From Bacteroidales bacterium UBA1176 (GTDB lineage Bacteria > Bacteroidota > Bacteroidia > Bacteroidales > WCHB1-69), in NCBI GenBank assembly GCA_002311645.1, contig DBYW01000005.1, positions 1-27,238 of the forward strand: DNA of 27,238 nt. Reading direction: 5' to 3'. Below, piece by piece: positions 1-7,393 of this stretch; position 1 is the stretch's first letter; every line of letters starts with the position of its first letter. Position numbers and translations under genes: made by a program. Below the pieces are notes generated by a model. It was not told where the DNA came from. It did not search any database and worked only from the letters and a program-made list of their open reading frames with translations.

Positions 1-39
1 ACGGGCTTTTGTGTGGCTGCAGAACACGGATACCCATAT

Positions 40-175
40 AGCCCAAAATCTCCGTAGGAGATTCTTATCTGTAGACCATAAGCGAGCGAACATTTCGGGG
101 AATCATATACCTGATGACACAAATCAAGGATTCTGTATCTTTATTTTTTTGGGGCGTGCCGGCGCGGCGGCGGAA
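40..175. repeat. Possible Bacteroidales interspersed intergenic repeat
   Basis: A perfect 7-bp hairpin (AATCTCC, loop gta, GGAGATT) at 47-63 is followed by cttatctgtaga. About 90 bp further on is an isolated GC-rich patch starting ggggcgtgcc at 151-173, inside otherwise AT-rich DNA. A CCGTAGG-centred hairpin followed by a tatctgtaga-like stretch resembles short non-coding repeats that I recall being scattered between genes in Bacteroidales. That resemblance is from memory and was not searched. The 66-codon reading frame across this segment has no signal, domain or start context that makes it look like a gene. The rest of 1-300 shows nothing else I can identify. Confidence 0.35.
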
Positions 176-278
176 TCAAAACTTGCCCAACCTGAAACAA
201 ACATTTTTTAACATTTCTATTTATATGCAAATCAATATTTTACATAAATATAAGGCAAAAAAGTAACAAAAATAGCCT

Positions 279-294
279 CCCTTATGTATAAGGG
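279..294. promoter_or_regulatory. Small palindrome upstream of the 409 gene promoter
   Basis: CCCTTA, spacer TGTA, TAAGGG forms a 6+6 palindrome ending 15 bp before the -7 element at 309-316. It covers the place where a -33 element would lie. It could be an operator. The spacer is too short to make this a convincing terminator, and no T-tract follows. Confidence 0.25.
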
Positions 295-308
295 CAAAGA
301 TATTATTG

Positions 309-316
309 TATCTTTG
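309..316 (+). promoter_or_regulatory. Bacteroidota -7 promoter element
   Basis: TATCTTTG matches TAnnTTTG, the -7 consensus of the Bacteroidota primary sigma factor. It lies about 93 bp before the ATG at 409, leaving a 5' leader of roughly 85-90 nt. No good -33 TTG is visible at the usual spacing; the position is occupied by the palindrome at 279-294. Confidence 0.45.
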
Positions 317-408
317 CAGGTCGTTGCTATACAATGCAAAGAAAAATATAAACATCTCAATATCAAGGAAATACGGTAAAAAAATATATACTAACCAAAA
401 CAACAAAA

Positions 409-3400
409 ATGAAAAAACAAAAAATTTACGCGAAAATTTCGCTAGTTGCGGCATTTGTGCTGCTGGGAGGTGTTTGCACCTATACTCTGAATGCACAAAG
501 TACAGCAACAAGAACTTTCGGAACCGTTGGACTAACAGACTTTGTTATTCCGGCTGGTGTTGAAGAAGTAACCATTGAATGTTATGGAGCTGGCGGTGCT
601 GGAGGAAGACTTGACAGAGGTGACAACTGGAATCTGTTAGGCAGTGGCGGCGGTGGCGGCGGTGCCTACGCTCGCGCTACAATCACCGTTCATACCAACG
701 ATGTGTTAAACATCACCGTTGGACGAGGGGGTACTGCTACTGCTGGTGGGGCTGTCTCACATGGCACAGCCTCTTTTGTTACATTAAATAGCGGAGCCAC
801 TGTCTGTCAAGCCGCTGGCGGCAAAAGTGTCACAGGCAACAACAACTGTGACGGTGCAGCTGGAGGGAAGATAGCCGATTGTATTGGTGATATTAAACAT
901 GCAGGCGGAAACGGCGGAGGCGGTGAAGGAGGCGATGGTTCTCATAGATGTCACCATGATGGTGCTACAGGTGGTGCTGGTGCTTCTTCCGGCGGCGGCG
1001 GCGGCGCTGGCGGCCCTGATGGGAATGGAGGAAACGGTTCCAATGGCATTCAATCTTTTTGGACTGGACTAAAATTTACTGAAGGTCATCGCGGAGATGG
1101 TGGTGCAGGCGGCGGCGGCTATGCCGGCAAAGGCGGTAACGGTTTTCATTCTCAAGTAGCAAATTTCGGTGAAGATGGAGAAGGTGGTGCCAACTACGGC
1201 GGCGGCGGCGGCGGTTCTGTTGCAACAGCCGCAATAGATCGTCCTGGTGGATCTGGAGCTAACGGATACGTTGTCATAAGGTATATAACCTCCTCATGTG
1301 CTGACAATCCTGGCACAATTGCCACCAACATCTGGACATGCACCTCTACCGACACCATCATGCCCATGACCAGTGCTGTAGATGGATCAGGTGCAATAAA
1401 CACTGTTACCTACTACTGGGAATATTCGAATGACAACGGTACTTCTTGGACCCCAATTTCCTCCTCTAATTCTACCACCTATGATGCAACCGAAACAGGT
1501 TCATACAGAAGAGCCTATCAAGAAGCTGGTTGCGATGTTGTATATTCCAATGTCATCAATATCACACGTCCGACCCCTGCCCAGGCAGGCACGGTAAGCT
1601 ATGCAGGCGATATGGATACCACTGTCTGTTCGGGAAAGACTTTGACTCTCGCACTGAATGGCAATACCGCCTACACACTTAATTGGCAATATTCAACGGA
1701 CGGAGGTTCCACTTGGACGAATTTCACCAATCCTTTCAGCCAAGTCGTAAACCAAGACTATCGCGTTCGCTACCTGGCCCAAATGTCTTCCACCTGTCTT
1801 ATTCATTCTGCCAACGATTACGTAATAACCAAGGCAGATCTTCCCGTTGTGAACAGCATCAGTCAACCGACAGATCTTTGTCCCGGACAGACATCCTATC
1901 CCGTGACGGCCAGCATCACCTCTTCGGGCACCATCACGGAATACACCTGGACAGGAGCCACCGGCACAAATGAAAACGCCACCGTGACTGCGACTCTGCC
2001 CAACTGCGGAAAACCATATTACTATTCTTTGAAAGTAAAGAACGAATTCGGCTGCGAGAGTGTTGTGAAGGACGGTTCTTTCACAACCCTCACCCCGACC
2101 GTAACCTTCGGCACCCCGTCGACACAGACCGCATCCCTCGTGGGCAGCAACTGCGTCGTCCCCAACCTGAAGAGCGTCATCGAGTCCGTGGCCTCCTCCA
2201 CGTGCAGCAATCCTGTCGTCTCCTACACCTGCATTCCCACTGAGGGTTCTATTGTGCCTGACGGTTCCACCATCAACGTCACGGCCACGGTCACCGACTT
2301 CTGCGGCAGCACACATACTGTCGTCATTCCCGTGAAAGCTGACGCATGCGCCCCGTCCAGCGAATGCCCGCTGAACATCACCGCTGACAACATCACCGTC
2401 TGCGAAGGCACGTCCGCCGAACTCACGGCCACAGCCAGCGGCACCGGCGCCACCGGCACCGCCACCTACACGTGGACTCCCACCTCTGTGACAGTTGTCT
2501 CCGACAACGTGGTCCGCACCCCCACCACGGCCACCCCCGGCACTGCCACCTACACCTGCGAGGTGAGCTTCTCCAGCGGATGCACCTCCTCCAAGAGCAT
2601 TGACATCACCACCATCGCCAAGCCCTCCGAGAGCAACCGCACAGGTGAGATCTGCACGGGCGAGAGCTACAGCTACGGCACTTCCGGCGTGACCTACACC
2701 TGGACCGTGACCGACGCTGCCGGCACCGATGCAACCGCACAAGCAACCGCACAAAGCCAGTTCGACGTGACCCTGAACAACACGGGTACCGCCTCTGCCG
2801 TCGTTATCTATAGCGTCACCCCGCACAAGACGGTCGGCACCACCGACTGCACAGGTGATCCTTTCACCGTCACACTGACCGTGAAGCCCTCCATCGCCAA
2901 CGATGCTGCCAACTTCAAGTTCAACGCTCCTGAAGTGAACATCACGCTCTGGAACGGCGCCTGCGACACGCTCTACGACTTCACAACCGAACCGACCTAC
3001 ACCACCACCATCAGCGAGTACAGCAGCTCCCTGACGATCACCAACAACTACAGCACCTCCAACACGGGCACCCTCATGGGCCGTATTCCTCAAGGCGACA
3101 ATGTCATTGTGTGGACTGTCACTGACCCGTGCGGCAACAGCCTGACGTTTGACCAACACATCATCGTGAGCTATCAACCCTGCACCGGCACTGTGAGCGA
3201 CGGTGAGTACACCTACGATGTGGTGCGCGTGGGTTGCGAATGCTGGACTGCTTCCAACAGCCGCAAGTCCGCCACCAAGACCTTCGTCTACAAGAGCCAT
3301 GAATTCCCGGATGAGACTGCAAACGAAGAGAAGTTTGGCAAGCTCTACACCTGGTACTCCGCCGTTGGTGTGACGGAAGACGATGACAATGCCACCCCGA

Positions 3401-3798
3401 CCGAGATCACGGATCCCACAAGCGGCATCAAGTATGTGCAGGGCATCTGTCCGGACGGCTGGGCCATTCCTTCTGCCAGCAGCTACGACAACATGATAGC
3501 CACTGCCGGCGGCACGGACAATGTCAAGTCCTTTGACGCCACCACCTGGTTGCCCGGCTATGCTGGCAACAACCCTGGTTCCGGATTCAACGCCAAGGGT
3601 GCCGGTTACTATAACAACGACATCGACCGCTACGAGAACATCCTCAGCCAAACTGACTTCTGGACTGTCTCCACCGGCGCTACCGTGCAAAACGGCATCT
3701 GCTCAGAAATCACGCACACTTGCCCGCAATCCCTTACCAAATCTTACGACAAGGGCCGTGGTTTCAGCGTCCGTTGTGTGAAGAGAGCCAACGACTAA
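409..3798 (+). CDS. Secreted glycine-rich / Ig-like surface protein with C-terminal FISUMP domain
   Basis: A 1,129-residue protein with a Sec signal peptide (residues 1-30, KKQK n-region, hydrophobic core, cleavage near LNAQ-S). Residues about 36-293 form a glycine-rich domain opening FVIPAGVEEVTIECYGAGG, with several runs of 5-6 Gly and ending VVIRY, as in the Gly_rich_2-type domains of Bacteroidota. Residues about 300-920 are Ser/Thr-rich PKD/Ig-like beta repeats; about 565-648 resembles a HYR-type module. Residues about 924-1126 are a FISUMP domain (Fibrobacter succinogenes major paralogous domain): GCECWTASN, KLYTWYSAVG, GICPDGWAIPS, GAGYYN and a terminal GFSVRCVKR. No T9SS C-terminal sorting domain is visible. 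Codon third positions are more A/T-rich before about nt 1900 than after, suggesting a mosaic origin. Likely a surface or adhesin-like protein; the ligand is unknown. Confidence 0.85.
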   Translation: MKKQKIYAKISLVAAFVLLGGVCTYTLNAQSTATRTFGTVGLTDFVIPAGVEEVTIECYGAGGAGGRLDRGDNWNLLGSGGGGGGAYARATITVHTNDVLNITVGRGGTATAGGAVSHGTASFVTLNSGATVCQAAGGKSVTGNNNCDGAAGGKIADCIGDIKHAGGNGGGGEGGDGSHRCHHDGATGGAGASSGGGGGAGGPDGNGGNGSNGIQSFWTGLKFTEGHRGDGGAGGGGYAGKGGNGFHSQVANFGEDGEGGANYGGGGGGSVATAAIDRPGGSGANGYVVIRYITSSCADNPGTIATNIWTCTSTDTIMPMTSAVDGSGAINTVTYYWEYSNDNGTSWTPISSSNSTTYDATETGSYRRAYQEAGCDVVYSNVINITRPTPAQAGTVSYAGDMDTTVCSGKTLTLALNGNTAYTLNWQYSTDGGSTWTNFTNPFSQVVNQDYRVRYLAQMSSTCLIHSANDYVITKADLPVVNSISQPTDLCPGQTSYPVTASITSSGTITEYTWTGATGTNENATVTATLPNCGKPYYYSLKVKNEFGCESVVKDGSFTTLTPTVTFGTPSTQTASLVGSNCVVPNLKSVIESVASSTCSNPVVSYTCIPTEGSIVPDGSTINVTATVTDFCGSTHTVVIPVKADACAPSSECPLNITADNITVCEGTSAELTATASGTGATGTATYTWTPTSVTVVSDNVVRTPTTATPGTATYTCEVSFSSGCTSSKSIDITTIAKPSESNRTGEICTGESYSYGTSGVTYTWTVTDAAGTDATAQATAQSQFDVTLNNTGTASAVVIYSVTPHKTVGTTDCTGDPFTVTLTVKPSIANDAANFKFNAPEVNITLWNGACDTLYDFTTEPTYTTTISEYSSSLTITNNYSTSNTGTLMGRIPQGDNVIVWTVTDPCGNSLTFDQHIIVSYQPCTGTVSDGEYTYDVVRVGCECWTASNSRKSATKTFVYKSHEFPDETANEEKFGKLYTWYSAVGVTEDDDNATPTEITDPTSGIKYVQGICPDGWAIPSASSYDNMIATAGGTDNVKSFDATTWLPGYAGNNPGSGFNAKGAGYYNNDIDRYENILSQTDFWTVSTGATVQNGICSEITHTCPQSLTKSYDKGRGFSVRCVKRAND

Positions 3799-3828
3799 TG
3801 GCTGAACATTTATAATTCAAAACTACAA

Positions 3829-3857
3829 GGGACACTTTAACGGTGTCCCTTTTTTTT
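3829..3857 (+). terminator. Rho-independent terminator
   Basis: A perfect 7-bp stem (GGGACAC / GTGTCCC, 7-nt loop) is followed directly by eight T residues. It lies 30 bp after the stop codon of the FISUMP protein gene and ends that transcript. The T-tract abuts the next gene's -7 element at 3859. Confidence 0.88.
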
Positions 3858-3858
3858 G

Positions 3859-3866
3859 TACTTTTG
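3859..3866 (+). promoter_or_regulatory. -7 promoter element of the nrnA-FKBP operon
   Basis: TACTTTTG matches TAnnTTTG and begins 2 bp after the T-tract of the preceding terminator. The predicted transcription start would be about 14 nt before the TTG start codon at 3887. A -33 element would have to lie inside the terminator hairpin, and none is clear. Confidence 0.5.
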
Positions 3867-3886
3867 CAGCCTTAAACATCGATGTT

Positions 3887-4909
3887 TTGAAAAAACAGGA
3901 AATTCAACTATTGAAGAGCACTCTGAAAGAGGCTCGCAAAATTGCCATTGTCTTTCATTTCAACCCTGACGGGGATGCGGTAGGCTCGGCATTGGCGCTG
4001 TATCACTACTTCAAGGACGATGGCTACGAAGTGTCCGTCATCTCCCCCAACCCGTTCCCGGACTTCCTGCACTGGATGGAGGGCGCGAAGGAGATCATCG
4101 TGGCGCAGGAGCATCTTACTGCCGCACGCAAGGCCATCAAGGAGGCTGACATCCTCTTCGTGGTCGACATGAACATGCCGCACCGCGCCGGACAAGACCT
4201 CGAAAAGACCATCATCAAGGCCAAGGGCTTCAAAGTGCTCATCGACCACCATGTACAGCCCGACATCGAGTGCGACATCATGTACTCCACCGCCAAGACC
4301 AGTTCTGCGGCAGAATTAGTCTACAATTTCCTCTACAAGTACCTCGCCCCAAAACGCAAATTCACCAGGCCCATCGCCGAAGCCCTCTATGTGGGCATCA
4401 TCACCGACACCGGCTCCGTGACGTACGCCTGCGACCAGCCCAGCACCTACGACGTGCTCCGCAAGATCATCGCCTCCGGTGTCAATGGCGAGGCCATCCA
4501 CCGCAAGGTGTATGACAACTACACGATCAGCCGCATGAAACTGCTTGGTCTCGCCCTATCCCAGCGCATGAAAGTGATGCCCGAACTCGGCGTCTCCTAC
4601 ATGTACCTCAGCAAACAAGACCTGCTTGACAACAACTTCCAGATTGGCGACACCGAAGGGTTCGTCAACTATGGCCTTTCCATACAGGACATCCACTACA
4701 CCGCCTTTTTCGTGGAGCGCGAGAACCGCATCCGCGTCTCCTTCCGCTCCATGGGGCCGGTAGATGTCAACAAGTTCGCCCGCAAATACTACAACGGTGG
4801 CGGTCATCACAACGCTGCCGGCGCATTCTTCAACGGCACCATCGAGGAGGCCTGCGAACATTTCGAGAAGGCAGCCCGCGAATTGGCGAAAAACAATTTT
4901 TCCATTTAG
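3887..4909 (+). CDS. nrnA: DHH/DHHA1 family phosphoesterase (NrnA-like nanoRNase / pAp phosphatase)
   Basis: A 340-residue cytoplasmic enzyme, the usual length for NrnA-type proteins, which degrade 2-5-mer RNAs and dephosphorylate 3'-phosphoadenosine 5'-phosphate using Mn2+. Metal-binding motifs are visible in order: HFNPDGDAVGS (24-34), VVDMNMPH (92-99), IDHH (119-122) and DTGSVTYACD (174-183). The DHHA1 substrate motif GGGHHNAAG lies at 304-312. The start is TTG at 3887; the overlapping ATG at 3882 runs straight into a stop, and the next in-frame Met (residue 64) lies beyond the NPDGD motif. It is the first gene of an operon with two FKBP genes 36-37 bp apart. The family assignment is firm; the exact substrate (nanoRNA, pAp or c-di-AMP-derived dinucleotide) is inferred. 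Confidence 0.92.
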   Translation: MKKQEIQLLKSTLKEARKIAIVFHFNPDGDAVGSALALYHYFKDDGYEVSVISPNPFPDFLHWMEGAKEIIVAQEHLTAARKAIKEADILFVVDMNMPHRAGQDLEKTIIKAKGFKVLIDHHVQPDIECDIMYSTAKTSSAAELVYNFLYKYLAPKRKFTRPIAEALYVGIITDTGSVTYACDQPSTYDVLRKIIASGVNGEAIHRKVYDNYTISRMKLLGLALSQRMKVMPELGVSYMYLSKQDLLDNNFQIGDTEGFVNYGLSIQDIHYTAFFVERENRIRVSFRSMGPVDVNKFARKYYNGGGHHNAAGAFFNGTIEEACEHFEKAARELAKNNFSI

Positions 4910-4945
4910 CAACCTTGCCTCATACCCATCCGCAGAATCCACACA

Positions 4946-5482
4946 TTGAAGGCTAATCCGCGAACCATATTATCCCTGCTGCTACTGCTCTTTTTGTCAT
5001 ACGCCTGCCATGACCGTCAGACCGGGCAGGTCGTGACCACCTCACAAGAGGCGGCCACCGACAAAAATGCCCCCTACGTGGAGGGCAACAAAAAGATCGT
5101 GCAGTGGGAAAGCGAAGAAATAGACCTCTTTATCAAGCGATATGGGTGGAACACAACCAAGACCGGCACGGGACTGCGCATCGAGATTCTCGATCCCGGC
5201 AAGGGAGACCTTTTCCAAGAGGGCGACCGCGTGAAACTCGCATACAAGACCTTCCTGCTGTCGGGCAAGATGGTCTACAGCTCCGACCAAGACGGGGTCA
5301 AGGAGTTCACCGTGGGGCGTTCCGAAGAGATCACGGGGTTGCACGAAGCCGTGCAGATGCTGCGCCCCGGTGCCAAGGCCCGGCTCGTAATCCCCTCTCA
5401 CCTCGCCTACGGCGTGGCCGGCGACGGGGACAGGATTAACGGAAGAGTACCCATCGCCATAACATTGGACGTCATTAATTAG
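4946..5482 (+). CDS. FKBP-type peptidyl-prolyl isomerase lipoprotein
   Basis: A 178-residue protein with a lipoprotein signal peptide: R6, hydrophobic LSLLLLLFLS, and a lipobox ending at Cys21. A single FKBP domain occupies about residues 75-177: GTGLRIEILDPGKGD, EGDRVKLAYKTFL, EITGLHEAVQMLRPGAKARL, and IPSHLAYG. FKBPs catalyse cis-trans isomerisation of Xaa-Pro bonds in client proteins; this one would be anchored to a membrane facing the periplasm. The canonical VIPGW active-site motif is altered to EITGL, losing the aromatic Trp, so catalytic strength is uncertain. The start is TTG at 4946; no in-frame ATG gives a full signal peptide. It resembles GldI-type FKBP lipoproteins of Bacteroidota, but I cannot tie it to gliding. 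Middle gene of the operon. Confidence 0.88.
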   Translation: MKANPRTILSLLLLLFLSYACHDRQTGQVVTTSQEAATDKNAPYVEGNKKIVQWESEEIDLFIKRYGWNTTKTGTGLRIEILDPGKGDLFQEGDRVKLAYKTFLLSGKMVYSSDQDGVKEFTVGRSEEITGLHEAVQMLRPGAKARLVIPSHLAYGVAGDGDRINGRVPIAITLDVIN

Positions 5483-5519
5483 CATCTTATATCATTTACA
5501 AATCTAAAAATAAACAACA

Positions 5520-6536
5520 ATGTCAGAATTCGAAACTCAAGAAAACGAAGAAATCCAAGAAAACGTCACCCCTCAGGAGACCCCTGTCAACGAGAATGTG
5601 GAAGAAACATCTCCGGAACCGATCGAAAAGAAAAAGACCGGCCTCATCATCGGCATTATCTGCGGCCTTCTCGTGTTAGCAGGTATCATTTGCGGCATCC
5701 TCGCCACCAAAGGTGTGTTCTCCAAGTACAAAGGGTTCAAGAAGGACCGTCAGACCGGGCTGTACTACCAATTCTACGGCGACATCAACGATACCGCCGC
5801 CATGCCCAAGACGGGCGACCTCGTAGGCGTCCTGTTCAACCTGCGCGCCGGCGACTCCCTGCTCATCCCCATGATGCCCAACCAGATGATCATAGACTCT
5901 CTCTACGAAGGCGATTTCTACAGCGCCCTCCGCATGATGCACGTCGGCGACAGCGCCACTTTCATCTTCAACGGTCAGGAGTTCTTCCAGAACTTCATGC
6001 AAGGCCAGGAGTATCCTTTCGGCGACACCCCGCTCTATTCCGACATAAAACTCTACGGACTGATGCCCAAGGCTGAATTCGAGAAGATGCAGGCTGAATA
6101 CGAACAAATGATGCGGGAAAGTGCCAGCCAAGAGGCCGAGAAAATCCAAGAGTATGTAAAAGAGAACAACATCAAGGCCACTCCAACCCCCGAAGGCATC
6201 TACATCACCACCACCAAAAAGGGCACGGGCGCGCTGCCGAAGGATGGTGACAACCTCGAAGTCCACTACACGGGCAAACTGCTCGACGGCACTGTCTTCG
6301 ACAGTTCCATTCCCCGGAACGAGCCGTTCGTCTTCACACTCGGCAAGCACGAGGTTATCCCGGGATGGGAAATCGCCCTCAGCAAGATGCATGTCGGCGA
6401 GAAAGCCACGATCCTGCTCCCCTCCAGCATGGCCTACGGCGAACGCGGCAGCTACAACATCCCGCCCTATTCCCCGTTAGTGTTCGACGTCGAGTTCCTT
6501 CGCATCGTCCCCCAAACGGAAATGCAGCAACAGTAG
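5520..6536 (+). CDS. Membrane-anchored FKBP-type peptidyl-prolyl isomerase with degenerate N-terminal domain
   Basis: A 338-residue protein. An acidic Glu/Gln-rich N-terminus (1-36) precedes KKK and one transmembrane helix (about 41-62), so most of the protein should face the periplasm as a type II membrane protein. Residues about 72-190 look like a diverged FKBP-like domain: GDLVGVLFNLRAGDSLL, ALRMMHVGDSATFIF, but no aromatic active-site pocket. A short charged helical linker follows (about 190-222). The canonical FKBP domain is at 226-331: GTGALPKDGDNLEVHYTGKL, DGTVFDSS, FTLGKHEVIPGWEIALSKM and LPSSMAYGERG. The VIPGW motif is intact, so this is the likely active isomerase of the pair. It is the last gene of the operon and ends 16 bp before a strong terminator. 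Confidence 0.9.
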   Translation: MSEFETQENEEIQENVTPQETPVNENVEETSPEPIEKKKTGLIIGIICGLLVLAGIICGILATKGVFSKYKGFKKDRQTGLYYQFYGDINDTAAMPKTGDLVGVLFNLRAGDSLLIPMMPNQMIIDSLYEGDFYSALRMMHVGDSATFIFNGQEFFQNFMQGQEYPFGDTPLYSDIKLYGLMPKAEFEKMQAEYEQMMRESASQEAEKIQEYVKENNIKATPTPEGIYITTTKKGTGALPKDGDNLEVHYTGKLLDGTVFDSSIPRNEPFVFTLGKHEVIPGWEIALSKMHVGEKATILLPSSMAYGERGSYNIPPYSPLVFDVEFLRIVPQTEMQQQ

Positions 6537-6552
6537 CATTTGGGAAATCACC

Positions 6553-6592
6553 AAAAAAAAAACAGCCCGCGTTTGCGGGCTGTTTTTTTTTT
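6553..6592. terminator. Bidirectional Rho-independent terminator
   Basis: A 9-bp perfect stem, ACAGCCCGC / GCGGGCTGT with loop GTTT (6562-6583), is flanked by an A-run on the left and a T-run on the right. It can end transcription in both directions. It separates the forward FKBP operon (stop at 6536) from the reverse DUF4412 gene (stop at 6614). Confidence 0.93.
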
Positions 6593-6613
6593 AGCAAACA
6601 AAGAGGTTTGTTT

Positions 6614-7321
6614 TTACTCTTCCTCCTCGCCCAAGCCAAGCATAGCCTTGAGATCGGCAGGAGCATCCTTGATGTTGGTAGCGTCGGAAGGACGAAGGAA
6701 CTCGGTGGATTTGATTTTCTTGCTCGGAGTCACTTTGGTGGCCGAAGAAATCAGCGTAAGCTCCTCACCATTAATGTCACGTTTCACTTCAGTACGCATG
6801 GGATAACCCTTGAGTCCGGGATAAGAGGAGAAATTAATGGCATCGCCCGTCATCAGGCCGTCGGTAACCCAGAGGATCACACTATTTTCCTCATCCGTCT
6901 CCAAGTCGGTGACTTTTACGGTGACCTTCTTGCACTCATAGCCGGCAATCGTCATCTTCTCGTCGGAATAGTTATAATCCAGCTTGCTGGTCTCGAAGCT
7001 TTTCTTGATGTCGTTCTCATCGCGTTCGATGTAATACTTGCCATAGCCGGGGATGTCGATGACCGTGGTCACCAATTTGTAATCACCATTGGCGATATTG
7101 ATGATTCCCACGCCACTCTGGTTGATGACAGTCTTAGTGCTATTGCCCATGAGAATGACCTCCTGGGTCATGTCAGCAAGTTCGGCAGCCACGTTGGGGT
7201 CGTCGGTGCCTTCAGCTGTGGTGGAGAAGGTGATGGTACCCGCAAAAGGTTTCTGTGCGAAGGTAGCAACAGCACCGAAAACCATAATCACGGCAAGCCA
7301 TAAGGAAATCTTTCTTTTCAT
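6614..7321 (-). CDS. Secreted DUF4412-type protein of unknown function
   Basis: A 235-residue protein with a Sec signal peptide (1-23, KRK n-region, cleavage after ATFAQ). The mature part is beta-rich: FAGTITFSTT, EVILMGNSTKTVIN, IAGYECKKVTVKV and VILWVTDGL. The order 'input strand - melt/stability strand - aGyeckK - W(v)TdgL - GyPmrtev' fits the Bacteroidota periplasmic DUF4412 family (also similar to GLPGLI proteins). It has no lipobox and no catalytic motif that I recognise. The C-terminus is acidic (GLGEEEE). Its own -7 element lies at 7369-7376, so it may be transcribed apart from the upstream peroxidase gene. Function unknown. Confidence 0.78.
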   Translation of the reverse strand: MKRKISLWLAVIMVFGAVATFAQKPFAGTITFSTTAEGTDDPNVAAELADMTQEVILMGNSTKTVINQSGVGIINIANGDYKLVTTVIDIPGYGKYYIERDENDIKKSFETSKLDYNYSDEKMTIAGYECKKVTVKVTDLETDEENSVILWVTDGLMTGDAINFSSYPGLKGYPMRTEVKRDINGEELTLISSATKVTPSKKIKSTEFLRPSDATNIKDAPADLKAMLGLGEEEE

Positions 7322-7368
7322 TTTTCTAAAGGTTTAAGTTAAAAATAATCAAATTCAAGTTCAGGGCG

Positions 7369-7376
7369 CAAAAATA
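7369..7376 (-). promoter_or_regulatory. -7 promoter element of the DUF4412 gene
   Basis: On the reverse strand this reads TATTTTTG (TAnnTTTG), 47 bp before the ATG at 7321. No -33 TTG lies at the ideal spacing, so support comes from one element only. Confidence 0.4.
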
Positions 7377-7393
7377 CAAAAAAAGTTGTACAA

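Noticed and set aside
11..211. 66-codon forward reading frame at the window start
   Set aside because: It crosses a hairpin repeat-like region and has no signal, domain or convincing start; more likely a translated intergenic repeat.
1693..3690. 665-codon reverse reading frame inside the FISUMP surface-protein gene
   Set aside because: It is the antisense of a GC-rich coding region, made open by codon bias. It has low-complexity Gly/Val/Ala composition and no recognisable domain.
6365..7303. 312-codon forward frame crossing the bidirectional terminator
   Set aside because: It starts inside the FKBP gene, reads through a strong terminator and then antisense to the DUF4412 gene.
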